Below, one piece after another: positions 18,401 to 27,901 of a DNA stretch of 48,794 bases. The notes below the pieces were generated by a model that ran no database searches, was not told the origin of the DNA, and saw only the letters and a program-made list of their open reading frames with translations. Source of the DNA: an uncultured Lachnospiraceae bacterium (GTDB lineage Bacteria; Bacillota; Clostridia; Lachnospirales; Lachnospiraceae); the NCBI GenBank assembly GCA_900551235.1, contig URUU01000012.1:1-48794 (forward strand). The letters are read 5' to 3'. Made by a program: the position numbers and the translations under genes. Every line of letters starts with the position of its first letter. Position 1 is the stretch's first letter.

Positions 18401-21400
18401 TTATTCTTTTTTTGGAAATTTTTTTCCTTTCCGCAGAATATAAAGTGTCACACCGCTCATTGCCATAACTGCCGCACAGATCCACATTTCCATCCAGGAA
18501 GCATCTCCTGTCTTTGCAGCCGTTTCTGCTTCTCTGCCACCCGATATATTCTGTTCTTCTCCTGTAATACTGCCATTTCCACGCTCCGTCACCATCGTAC
18601 TGCTCTTTCCGGTATCGTCATCTGTTTTCAGTCCGGTTACACTTTCTTCTTTTTTCAGTTCAATCTTAAATTTCTGAACACTGGTTACTGCTTTCACCTG
18701 GATTTTTTTGTTTTCCGGCTTCTGATAACCTTTTGGCACTTTCTTCACCTGAATGGTATACCATGCCGGAACAACCTTCTCCTTTAATGCTCTGAGCGTC
18801 AGGTTCTTCCATACAAGTGTTCCATTCTCATCCAGAACATCTGCTTTTACTCCGTCCAGTACTTTTTGCGTTTGTTTGTCCACTGCCAGGATTTTAATAA
18901 CCGTCGGACGGATATCCACATCAAAATCCTGGATCTGCTCCGTATCTTTTCTTACCGTAATATTCGTTTCTTTCGGAAGCACATAGCCTGCCGGTACGCT
19001 GTCTGTTTTTATCTGATAGTCTCCTGCCGGAACATGCGTATAGACGTGCGGCAGTTCCACTGCTTTTTCTCCATATACTCCTTTCAGATAAGAGAAAATC
19101 CCTTTCTGCATAGTTTTCTGATCCGGCTTTTCGGAAGCTTCTGACAAAAATGCATAACCTGTGATGCGGATGCAGATCGGCTGTACAAGAATTTCAAATT
19201 TCTGCAGATTGGCAGTATCTTTTACTTCAATTTCTACCGGCTGCGGACGCACGTAACCTTCCGGCACTTCATCGACAACCGCCCGATATGTTCCAACCGG
19301 AATTTTTTTCCAGTATTCTTCCTTTCCTTTTTCCGACTGCCAGAAACCGTCTTTCCCGGAAGGATTGTTTTCTTTTGACACCTTTTCACCGTCCGCCATC
19401 TCCAGATGTGCTTTTACATTTCCAAGGGATAATTTCCGGTCACCATCTGTTTCAAAGACAGAAATACAGATTTCTGCAGGTGCATCTGTCATTTCAATCT
19501 CCTGCGCTGCATACTCCGCCTCTTCTTTTGCTTCTACGGTAAAATTCTGATCTTCTGCCGTCACATAACCTGGTGCCGGTTCCAATTCCCGCAGTGTATA
19601 CGTTTCTCCGATATGCAGTCCTTCGATAATATGTGGGACTTTGTCACTTATCCAGCTCTCGATACATGTCTGGTCCTGGTAAAGTGCCAGTTTTGCACCT
19701 GCCAGTGCCTCCTGTGTATCTTCCGCTTTTTTGCGAATCTGTGTTTTTGTGATCTGATTTTCAAACACCAGTTCAAACGTCTGTATCTGCTGATCTTCTT
19801 TCCAGGAAGCATCCACTTCAATTTCCTGCATGCTTTTGATATAGCCATCCGGTGCACTGATCTCACATACTTTATACTTTCCGGTCGGAAGGTCACTTTC
19901 AAATACTGCCTTTCCGTTCCGGTCACTACGCTGTGTTTCCAGCAGGGTTTCTTTTTCCAGAAGCTTTACCCCTTCTCTGGTGCAGATATCCTGTGCGGCA
20001 TACAACCCGAAAACTGCGCCTTCCAGTACTTTTTCCGGCTTTTCTTTTTCTTTTTTCTGAACTTCGATTTTTACTTTCCGGCGTTCATTATAAACAGAAA
20101 TTTCTTTTAAAACCTGTTCTGCTTTTCCATCTGCTTCTGCCAGCGTAACGAGCAGCGGTTCTTTTGCCTTCTGATAACCTTCCGGTTCTTTTGTCTCCGA
20201 AAGTCTATACTTTCCGAGATACATTTCTGCAAATTCCAGGATACCACCTTGATCTGTCCTTCCTTTTGCCTGTTTTTTCTCATCGCCTCTTACCTGATAC
20301 TCTACAATATCGCCGGCATGATAGAGAATGCCGGTCACACCATCCGGATGGATGATATCTTCCTGCGCTGTTATGGTAAATTCGGTATTTTCCAGTTTTC
20401 CACTCTTATAAAGAAACCATGTTTTGATCTGATTCCATAATGTTTCGGCAAATCCTGCCTTCCGTTCTGCCCCATCCAGGATTTCCCCTGTTTTTTCTAC
20501 TCTTAACGTTCCCGTCAGAAAAGCATTCTCAAGTTCCAGCTTCACTGGTTTTGGAATGTTATCCATATTATCCTGAGAAAAAATCTGCGGCAGGGAAAAT
20601 TCTACCCTGTTCTGCTCCAGTTTTTTCAGTTTTCCCTGCATCGTTTTCGGTATAAGTATCTCTTTATGATATCCACTTCGCGGCATGATCTCCACAATAC
20701 GGTATTTCTTTTCCGGTTCCAGTCCCAGAATCTCCATACCCTCTCCTTCGCTGTTGGTCGTGCTGACCGCCGTATGTACTTTTCCTTCTTCATCCATAAT
20801 CTGCAGTTTTGCGCCTGCCAGTTCTTTTCCAGTATGATCATCTTTCAGAAAAAGCCGCACTCTGGTTGCTGCATTTCTGATCTCGCCCTGCATACGCACG
20901 ATTGCAATCTGATCTTTGTCTTTATACTGTTCAAAATCAAAGATTACTTCCGCATTGGAAAGGTAATATCCCTCCGGTGCCCTGGTTTCTTTCACCATAT
21001 AGACTCCCATCGGAAGATCCGCTGCAAAAGCTGCCCTTCCACTGTCATCGGAAACTGCTTGTTCTATTTGTGTACCTGCAGGTATCACAATCTTTCCTTC
21101 CGCATCCGTTACATCTTCTTTTGCATAAAGGGTAAACTCTGCCCCTTTTGCCTGATTTTGTTTTTCTCCGTCTATGCAGACCTTATAGATACCGCTCTTC
21201 CCTTTCCATTGCGGATTGACTACTTTTCCGTTTTCCGGTTCTTTCGGATCCTGTCCGATATCCGGTTTCTGACGTTCATTTAAGAAAAGAACTTCTGCAA
21301 CCAGTTCCGTATCCTTACTTTCCTTCCAGTTCATCTGCACAAGCTTTGATGCCTGATCTGCACTTCTGACATACCCTTTCGGTGCCCTGGTTTCTGTAAC

Positions 21401-24400
21401 CTGGTAGTTTCCAAGCGGAATCTCTTCCATATATGCCTTTCCATCTTTGTCTGTAATCACATGGCCGAGCTTTTCTCCCGCCTGATACAGGGCTTTGCTG
21501 TACCCATCCGGATGTGCGATCACTTCCTCTGCCGATATATCATATTCCGCTCCCGGAAGTCCTTTGTTTTCGTAAGCGATCTGCTCTAATTTTCCTTTCA
21601 CAATACTGGTCTTTGGCACCTCTCCTTTTTTCTCAATCTTCAGTTTTCCAAAGACTGCCTGATTAAACAGACTTACATACTGTACGCTCTCTTCATCTGT
21701 AAGCATGATCTTTGCCCTGTTTTTTCCGCACTGCAGCAGCTTACATTCTTTTCCGTCAAAAAACAGTCCGTCCTTTCGATATCCCTGTTTTTTATAAGGG
21801 GATTCGTAGTTTTCTTTTTCCAGTATCTCCATACGATATCCGGGACGTACTTTTGTCTCTTCTATAATATAAGTCTCGCCGATGTTCAGTCCCCGGATCC
21901 ACGTATTTCCATTGTGAACACTCACCTGGCTGCTGACCGTATTTCCATCTGCATCCAGAATGCGAAATGTCACACCGTCCAGCTCCACTTCCGTATCGTA
22001 ATCCATAAAATTGACCTGAAGCATGGTTTTTCGATTTTCAAAAACTGTCTGATAATTTTTCCGGATCAACGTATTTTCAAAGCTCCTTGCATCCACCATA
22101 TTCTTTTTATCTGAACGGTAATATCCCTCCGGTGCTTTTTCTTCCTTTACATAGTAAACTCCCAGCGGCAGATCCATATCAAACAGCGCTTCTTCTGCCT
22201 CATCCACACCTTCTCTTGTCTCTGCGCAGGTCAGCAGTGTATCTTTTGGAACAAGAATGGTTTTCTGGTCTTCTGCCATGATATTCTGACCGGTATACAG
22301 TCCAAACACTGCACCGGAAAGCTTTTCTTTGCTTTCGATATCGTATTTTTCTGTCCGTATTTCCGGACGCTGTCTTGGTATCTCATAAGCTTCGCTGTGA
22401 TACAGAATGGGTACTTCCTGACCGGCATACGTGACTGCAAACGCTCTTGGCTTTTTATTTTCCTCTGTCAGAGCATATCCATCTGCTGCCTGTGTCTGTT
22501 CAATCGTATAATGGCCAACCGGCAGACCATACCATTCCCATCCGGCTGCTTTTATCGTTTCGCTGCATGCTTTTCCCTGTTGATCGGTTTTCAGTTCCGT
22601 TACCACACTTCCTTTTGCAAAAAGCAAGGTTCGGTTTTCTGCCCCTTCGGCAGAATAAATATCTTCTGCTGCACGCACTGTAAAGATATTTCCTTCCAAA
22701 GGTACACATTCGTAAGTAAATCCCTTCTCTTTCTGATATGCCCTTACACGCTCTCCTTCGGTATATACACTGATTTTCCCCACTGCGGGTTCGTTTTCCT
22801 GAATGGCTTCTGTTACAAATGCTCCAGCCAGCCTGTCATATCCTGTCAGTGCATCTTCGGAACCTATCTGTATACGTACTCTTCTGTCCTTTGAAGCTGC
22901 ATCTGCCATCTCCCATTTTCCGATATCTTCCTTTTTTATCTGAAGTTCATGCATTTTCTGCATTTCCGATATCTGGTTTTTGTCTACTTCAAAAAAGCTG
23001 ACTCCATCTCTTTGGCGGTAACGTCCTTCTGCTCCCTGCCTGATATATCCTTCCGGTGCTTCTGCTTCCTCCAGAATATAAAGCCCTGCCGGAAGTGCAT
23101 CCGTTGTTGTGACATAAGTTCCCGTCACATGTCCGTCCCCGTCTCTGCGCACAGTTGTTTCATATGGGTTTTCATAGGAACCCATCATTTCACCGTTTGT
23201 ATAGAAAACAACCAGATTTCCGAAACGGTTGATATAATCGACACGTTCTTCACTTGTCTTATCTTTCATATACCAGTTAAAATAAGCTCCTTCTATGTCG
23301 TGAATAACATATTTTGCACCTGGTTTTGTGACAACTTTTCCGGTTGCTGCATCCTTTTTCCAGATTTTCAGATAGCTGACTTCCGGCTGATCCCAGATCG
23401 CAAAATCCGGCATTGGAATTCCCTTTCCATCGCCTTCCACTTCGCCGTCGTTCTCATCGGATGTTACCGTGATCACTTTTGGTGCTGCTGCCATTTTACC
23501 TGCCGGAACGCTTGTCTCTGCCAGAATATATTTTCCATATGGAAGTGCCCGAAAGGTTACGATTCCTTTTTCATCTGAAAACTGCTCTGCCACTCTTTTG
23601 GCATTGCCCAGCTCATCATAATACTGTGCCGTCTTCAATTCTTTCATTTTATCATAGCACAGGGTATCTTTATCGCGGTACAGATCAATGACCTGCTGCA
23701 CCAGTTGTGAATCTTGCAGGAGCAGGCTGCTTCCTTTTTTCAGATATCCTCCCTGCTCCAGTTCCGATACACTGAACAGCGAAAATCCGGCGTTTTTCAT
23801 CCATTCCAGATCCGTTTCCTTATTGTCTCCCGTCAGTTTAAAGCAGGTGACCGTCTGCGTCCGGATCTTTTCTCTGCTCGTTACACTTCTTTTGACAACA
23901 GCCTGCTCCTGACCTTCGTATTCACAGTCTACCGGATAGACTTTTGGATCTGCCAGATAGCCTTCGGAGGCTTTGATCTCCCGGATCTCATACTTTCCAA
24001 GCGGTACCTTTTCAAAACAAAGTGTTCCTTCCTCATCTGTTTCTTTTCTTGCTACTTCTGCACCTTTCGCGTAACGCAGCGTTCCAAGACCATCTGCTGA
24101 AAAAACTGCTTCTCTGGCATAAAGTCCATAGACGGCTCCTTTCAGGGATGCCATCTGCTGCGGAACGGATTTTCCGCTCTGTGCATCAATTTTTTTCAGG
24201 GAAATATCCGCTTTGACCTCCTGATTATAAAAGACTGCTTCCTGCTCTGCTTTGATGCCCGGAAACGAATAGCGTGCTGTTTCATCGTTCTCATAACTCC
24301 AGGAAAAAGTATAACGTCCTTTCTCCGTCTGCTTATAATAATTTACCGGTGCCTGGATTTCTTTCACATAGTACTGATATCCACAAGGTATATCTGCCTG

Positions 24401-27211
24401 AAACAGACAGCTTCCGTCCCTCCTGCTGACTGCCGTTTCCAGAAGCTGGTCTTTTACGGCTGCCACATTTCCGTCCGCAAGGATTAGTTCTGCCGCATAC
24501 AATCCAAACCTGGCACCCTGAAGCCCTGTCTCACTGCCGGATTCTTTTTTCCATACTTTTACGTCTGCTTTTGGACGTTCGTTGCGAAAAACGACTTCTT
24601 CACTTACATACTCCCGGACATTTTCTCCACGATAAGACAATGTTACCGTCCTGGTATTTTCTGCAGGTGTTTTCTTTCGCACCAGTCCCTGCGGCGCCTT
24701 TGTTTCGATCACGTGATATTTTCCGAGATACAGCATTTTGCTGACTGCTTTTCCATCTTTTCCGGTCACGATCTTGTCTGCACATTCTCCTTTTCGGAAT
24801 GCAAGTGTAATACCGTCCGCCTTATAAATATCTTCTGCCGCTACAATTTCATAGTGTGCTCCTTCCTGCACACGTTCTTCATAGACAAATACAACACCGT
24901 CTTCTTTTTCTTTTGCCCCTTTTAAAACTTCGCCCGTTTTTTTCACAGCGATCGCCGCCTTCTGCGGCGTATTAAAAAATCCGTTTTTCTTTTCCGTATT
25001 GGTCAGTTCCAGTGTCTGTCCGGCATTTTGCTCTGTAATCTGAAAATCATAGTTTTTCTTTCCACGCTCCGAATCCTGCCCGGTAAAATCTCCAAAATAA
25101 TATTCTTTTGCCTTCTTCTCCTGCAGACGGAATTTTCCTTTATTCTCCCTGCTGTAATATAATCTTTCTGTCTTTGCCGCGCCGTTCTGATCTGTTTTTA
25201 TCTCCTGTAGATTCTCATAAGGCACATACTCCTGTTTTGTATCACTCCATTGATATATCGAAAAAGGTACTTCTGAAAGCGGTTTTCCTGTCTCGATGTC
25301 TTTCTTATGCACTGACACTTCAATCCAGAGCGGCGGGTTGCTGCATGCTTCCTCTTCCCGATAAGTCACTTCTTTCTTTTCAAATCCGGAAATCACAAAA
25401 GTCCGCTCCCAGCCGTTCTTTTCATATCCCTGTGGTGCTTTTTCTTCCACAATTTTAAATTTTCCCTGATTTTTTGCACTGTAATACAGCACATTGCCGC
25501 TTTGATAAATTCCAGTCTGCTCATTTTTCAGCGTTACAGCCGGACTGCCCTCATAACTGCTTCCATTCCATTCGTACACTGCAAATTCTGCACCCGGAAG
25601 CTTTTCCTTTGTCCGTGCATCTCTCTTTTCGACCAGAACGGAAGAAGCAACCGGTAAAATTCTGGTCACGGTAATGCCGGACTGTAGCGTCACCCCATCC
25701 GAGCTTGCACTTGCCTGATTTCGGATCACCGCACTTTTCTGTGCTTCGTCCCACCGTTTCGTAAGATCGATATTTTTGCGTACACCTACGCTGATATGAA
25801 ACTCATACGTATGCCCGTAAAAATCTGCATTCTTTATATTCCTGCACTGTGCGGCAAACGCATTTCCAGCCTGAATATTCCAGAATCCGGATGCATCTCT
25901 GCCATTTTCATCCAGGACCGATACCCCTTTTACTTCCAGGAAATCATCAAGCCGGTCCTGAATACTCAGATCCCTGTAAAAAGTCTCCTCACTTTCAAGT
26001 GGAACCATGGTTCTCAATATATAAGTATATACTTCATCTTTATTATCCAACAGATTGGAAGCTGCCCGTTTCTCATCACGATCAGAAACAAGCTTTTCAA
26101 TATGTGGATGCCTGCTTGCAAAAATCTTATATGCCTTTGCCGAAATTCCACCCGATGGTGTCGTCGATGTCCCGATATCATTTTGGGGACGTACAAACGT
26201 AAAGATGGAAACTGCCGCCGGTCCGGAAACCAGTGCAGAGATCATGTAACGGATATCCGAATCGCTCTGATTTTTTCCGGAAGTATCAAAATAGTAATTG
26301 CTTCCATCCAGAACAGCAGTCTTTAAATGTCCCACTGCTTCTTCGCGGGCATATACCTGCCCAAATCCCTGCTTCAAAACAATACCCTGAAACAGATCAA
26401 TGTCCTTAAAGGTCACATATCCCTGTATCACTACCGGTTCTCCGGTGTCAGAACGGAAAAACTCCATCCTGGTCTCTGCCCACTCCAGTTTATAACATTC
26501 AATTCCGGGACGTGTATCGATAAACCGAAAATAGGCGCCATCGCGGTACTCATATTCCGTCAGCGTCATCTTGATATCCACCCAGAAGTTTTTATAATAG
26601 ATACTTTTGCGGTACCATGCATAATATTTATTTTTGTCGTTGCGGCCAAGCATGACACAGTCCGTATTGCCTTTCAGCGGTCCACTGTCCGGCACAAATG
26701 TTTTATCTTTAAAATTGATCTGACACTGTGCAATTTTTCGCACATAGGCTTCATACCCCTGCGGGAGCTGTGTCTTTACATTTCCTACCGTCACACCGGA
26801 AGCCTTATTCAGAGCCACACCCTTTGCACGGGCTTTCAGATACATGCTTTCTGCTTCCAGTCCAATGTCCGCTCTTGGCTGCTTTTCTTGTAGTTTTTGC
26901 TTCCTTTCCGGACGGGAAATGTTTTTCCCTGACTCTTTTCTTTCTTCTGTCTCTTTTGGCTTTTCTGCCTCTGATCCTCCTGTTTCCACCGTTGACCCGG
27001 TATTTCGTTCACTTTCTATCTCCTGTGTCCACTTTTGCGTTTCTTCTTCCTTCTTTTCTGTTCTTTCTGACTCCTGCTCTGAAATCCTTTCACTTTCTTC
27101 CTGCCATGTAATACTGCCCGCATCTGCGGTCTGATAAGTCGTAAGCGGCGTACTGACCAGACAGAGCATCGCCAGCAGCAATGCCAGAATCCTTTTTGCT
27201 GTTCCTTTCAT
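18401..27211 (-). CDS. Giant SpaA/Cna-B repeat surface protein (2936 aa)
   Basis: A secreted, wall-directed adhesin-like protein. Residues 1-31 are a signal peptide (ADA-G cleavage). A Glu/Lys/Thr-rich low-complexity linker reaches about 115; a unique globular region (about 120-390) and a D2-type fimbrial isopeptide-like domain (about 390-510) follow. From about 520 to 2850 come some 19 SpaA/Cna-B-like domains, each with a GAxFxLY strand and an ExxAPxGY strand; conserved Lys, Glu and Asn positions suggest internal isopeptide bonds. The tail has TAAKTGD, a hydrophobic helix (WMEMWICAAVMAMSG) and RKGKKFPKKE, like a sortase signal but without LPXTG. No sortase is nearby. AAAGGAG ribosome site nine bases before the ATG. 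Confidence 0.93.
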   Translation of the reverse strand: MKGTAKRILALLLAMLCLVSTPLTTYQTADAGSITWQEESERISEQESERTEKKEEETQKWTQEIESERNTGSTVETGGSEAEKPKETEERKESGKNISRPERKQKLQEKQPRADIGLEAESMYLKARAKGVALNKASGVTVGNVKTQLPQGYEAYVRKIAQCQINFKDKTFVPDSGPLKGNTDCVMLGRNDKNKYYAWYRKSIYYKNFWVDIKMTLTEYEYRDGAYFRFIDTRPGIECYKLEWAETRMEFFRSDTGEPVVIQGYVTFKDIDLFQGIVLKQGFGQVYAREEAVGHLKTAVLDGSNYYFDTSGKNQSDSDIRYMISALVSGPAAVSIFTFVRPQNDIGTSTTPSGGISAKAYKIFASRHPHIEKLVSDRDEKRAASNLLDNKDEVYTYILRTMVPLESEETFYRDLSIQDRLDDFLEVKGVSVLDENGRDASGFWNIQAGNAFAAQCRNIKNADFYGHTYEFHISVGVRKNIDLTKRWDEAQKSAVIRNQASASSDGVTLQSGITVTRILPVASSVLVEKRDARTKEKLPGAEFAVYEWNGSSYEGSPAVTLKNEQTGIYQSGNVLYYSAKNQGKFKIVEEKAPQGYEKNGWERTFVISGFEKKEVTYREEEACSNPPLWIEVSVHKKDIETGKPLSEVPFSIYQWSDTKQEYVPYENLQEIKTDQNGAAKTERLYYSRENKGKFRLQEKKAKEYYFGDFTGQDSERGKKNYDFQITEQNAGQTLELTNTEKKNGFFNTPQKAAIAVKKTGEVLKGAKEKEDGVVFVYEERVQEGAHYEIVAAEDIYKADGITLAFRKGECADKIVTGKDGKAVSKMLYLGKYHVIETKAPQGLVRKKTPAENTRTVTLSYRGENVREYVSEEVVFRNERPKADVKVWKKESGSETGLQGARFGLYAAELILADGNVAAVKDQLLETAVSRRDGSCLFQADIPCGYQYYVKEIQAPVNYYKQTEKGRYTFSWSYENDETARYSFPGIKAEQEAVFYNQEVKADISLKKIDAQSGKSVPQQMASLKGAVYGLYAREAVFSADGLGTLRYAKGAEVARKETDEEGTLCFEKVPLGKYEIREIKASEGYLADPKVYPVDCEYEGQEQAVVKRSVTSREKIRTQTVTCFKLTGDNKETDLEWMKNAGFSLFSVSELEQGGYLKKGSSLLLQDSQLVQQVIDLYRDKDTLCYDKMKELKTAQYYDELGNAKRVAEQFSDEKGIVTFRALPYGKYILAETSVPAGKMAAAPKVITVTSDENDGEVEGDGKGIPMPDFAIWDQPEVSYLKIWKKDAATGKVVTKPGAKYVIHDIEGAYFNWYMKDKTSEERVDYINRFGNLVVFYTNGEMMGSYENPYETTVRRDGDGHVTGTYVTTTDALPAGLYILEEAEAPEGYIRQGAEGRYRQRDGVSFFEVDKNQISEMQKMHELQIKKEDIGKWEMADAASKDRRVRIQIGSEDALTGYDRLAGAFVTEAIQENEPAVGKISVYTEGERVRAYQKEKGFTYECVPLEGNIFTVRAAEDIYSAEGAENRTLLFAKGSVVTELKTDQQGKACSETIKAAGWEWYGLPVGHYTIEQTQAADGYALTEENKKPRAFAVTYAGQEVPILYHSEAYEIPRQRPEIRTEKYDIESKEKLSGAVFGLYTGQNIMAEDQKTILVPKDTLLTCAETREGVDEAEEALFDMDLPLGVYYVKEEKAPEGYYRSDKKNMVDARSFENTLIRKNYQTVFENRKTMLQVNFMDYDTEVELDGVTFRILDADGNTVSSQVSVHNGNTWIRGLNIGETYIIEETKVRPGYRMEILEKENYESPYKKQGYRKDGLFFDGKECKLLQCGKNRAKIMLTDEESVQYVSLFNQAVFGKLKIEKKGEVPKTSIVKGKLEQIAYENKGLPGAEYDISAEEVIAHPDGYSKALYQAGEKLGHVITDKDGKAYMEEIPLGNYQVTETRAPKGYVRSADQASKLVQMNWKESKDTELVAEVLFLNERQKPDIGQDPKEPENGKVVNPQWKGKSGIYKVCIDGEKQNQAKGAEFTLYAKEDVTDAEGKIVIPAGTQIEQAVSDDSGRAAFAADLPMGVYMVKETRAPEGYYLSNAEVIFDFEQYKDKDQIAIVRMQGEIRNAATRVRLFLKDDHTGKELAGAKLQIMDEEGKVHTAVSTTNSEGEGMEILGLEPEKKYRIVEIMPRSGYHKEILIPKTMQGKLKKLEQNRVEFSLPQIFSQDNMDNIPKPVKLELENAFLTGTLRVEKTGEILDGAERKAGFAETLWNQIKTWFLYKSGKLENTEFTITAQEDIIHPDGVTGILYHAGDIVEYQVRGDEKKQAKGRTDQGGILEFAEMYLGKYRLSETKEPEGYQKAKEPLLVTLAEADGKAEQVLKEISVYNERRKVKIEVQKKEKEKPEKVLEGAVFGLYAAQDICTREGVKLLEKETLLETQRSDRNGKAVFESDLPTGKYKVCEISAPDGYIKSMQEIEVDASWKEDQQIQTFELVFENQITKTQIRKKAEDTQEALAGAKLALYQDQTCIESWISDKVPHIIEGLHIGETYTLRELEPAPGYVTAEDQNFTVEAKEEAEYAAQEIEMTDAPAEICISVFETDGDRKLSLGNVKAHLEMADGEKVSKENNPSGKDGFWQSEKGKEEYWKKIPVGTYRAVVDEVPEGYVRPQPVEIEVKDTANLQKFEILVQPICIRITGYAFLSEASEKPDQKTMQKGIFSYLKGVYGEKAVELPHVYTHVPAGDYQIKTDSVPAGYVLPKETNITVRKDTEQIQDFDVDIRPTVIKILAVDKQTQKVLDGVKADVLDENGTLVWKNLTLRALKEKVVPAWYTIQVKKVPKGYQKPENKKIQVKAVTSVQKFKIELKKEESVTGLKTDDDTGKSSTMVTERGNGSITGEEQNISGGREAETAAKTGDASWMEMWICAAVMAMSGVTLYILRKGKKFPKKE
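19550..22700 (-). repeat. Three-domain super-repeat inside the giant protein
   Basis: Three successive blocks (about 22700-21820, 21670-20655 and 20535-19550) each encode the same order of three domain subtypes: one with AEDI-type strand and LGKYxVxETKAPxGY; one with FGLYAAxD, SDxxGxAxFxADLPxGxYxVKE and APEGYY; and a short one ending in GLxxGExY and a PGYxxEI-like motif. Blocks are diverged (no long identical DNA), so the duplication is old. Confidence 0.65.
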
Positions 27212-27318
27212 TTCTGTCTTCTCCTTTCTTTTTCTGCCACTGCAGAATCTGCCTTAAGATATACGTCATATAGAGAAGCATTTGAAAATATACTGTTAAA
27301 AACAAAAAAGGAAATCCT

Positions 27319-27789
27319 ATGTCAAAACCTAAAATCGTTGTTCTGCGCATGAGAGAACTCATTTATACCGCCATTTTTGCCCTGCTGATCATCACACTTC
27401 TGCTTCTTCTGTTCCTCATGTTTCATCCGAAGGAATCAGGATCACAGTCATCCACAGAAATACCTTCTGAAAAAGAAAGCAGCACAGAACAGACCTCTGC
27501 CGCATCGTACACACCGGGCATCTATACCTCCTGTGTGTCTGTATCTGATCACTATGCAGATATAGAAGTTGCTGTGGATTCGGATAAAATCCGTCATATT
27601 CGTCTTGTAAATCTTGGGGAATCGGTTACAGCCGCATTTCCGCTGGTAGAACCTTCATTGGATGAACTGTCCAGACAAATCTGTCAGACACAGTCCTTAG
27701 ATGGGATTACTTGCTCCCGTGAGAATAAATATACTTCTGAAATGTTGTTTCAGGCGATCCAGAACTCTCTGGCAAAAGCACGAAGGTAG
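27319..27789 (+). CDS. Membrane-anchored protein, degenerate FMN-binding-like domain
   Basis: The only plus-strand gene: 156 residues, start supported by AAAGGAAA. Residues 1-14 are basic, 15-34 form a transmembrane helix (YTAIFALLIITLLLLLFLMF), then a Ser/Glu/Thr-rich linker to about 66. Residues 67-156 follow the FMN-bind pattern: YTPGIYTSCVSVSD, DIEVAVDSDKIRHIRLVNLG, LSRQICQTQSLDGI, YTSEMLFQAIQNSLAKA. The usual SGAT(x)TS motif, whose threonine carries covalent FMN in RnfG/NqrC, is replaced by CSRENKYTS, so flavin attachment is doubtful. Divergent from the giant surface gene, 107 bases apart, which suggests shared control. Confidence 0.6.
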   Translation: MSKPKIVVLRMRELIYTAIFALLIITLLLLLFLMFHPKESGSQSSTEIPSEKESSTEQTSAASYTPGIYTSCVSVSDHYADIEVAVDSDKIRHIRLVNLGESVTAAFPLVEPSLDELSRQICQTQSLDGITCSRENKYTSEMLFQAIQNSLAKARR

Positions 27790-27805
27790 GTGCAGCCCGG
27801 CACCT
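27788..27805 (+). terminator. Terminator of the plus-strand gene
   Basis: AGGTGC-6-GCACCT hairpin overlapping the stop codon, followed on the plus strand by CCTTCTTTGCTTTT. Short stem, interrupted T-run, but correctly placed. Confidence 0.5.
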
Positions 27806-27845
27806 CCTTCTTTGCTTTTCATATTTCAACGCTTTCTATAGTTCC

Positions 27846-27874
27846 AGTATACTGAAAATCTTTCCGTATGTCAA
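27846..27874 (-). promoter_or_regulatory. Near-consensus promoter antisense to 27319-27789
   Basis: TTGACA (27874-27869), 17-base spacer, TATACT (27851-27846) on the minus strand, 11 of 12 consensus bases. It lies between the nadE stop and the convergent plus-strand gene and fires across that gene toward the giant surface protein. A strong AAGGAGGTG sequence lies about 30 bases downstream of the expected start of transcription. Confidence 0.75.
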
Positions 27875-27901
27875 ACACTATTTTTTTATGCAACATACAG
27901 T

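Noticed and set aside
27691..27819. 41-codon minus-strand reading (MKSKEGGAGLHLP...) in the antisense transcript
   Set aside because: The good AAGGAGGTG lies inside the frame instead of before the ATG and the peptide has no recognisable features; mentioned only within the antisense-promoter finding.
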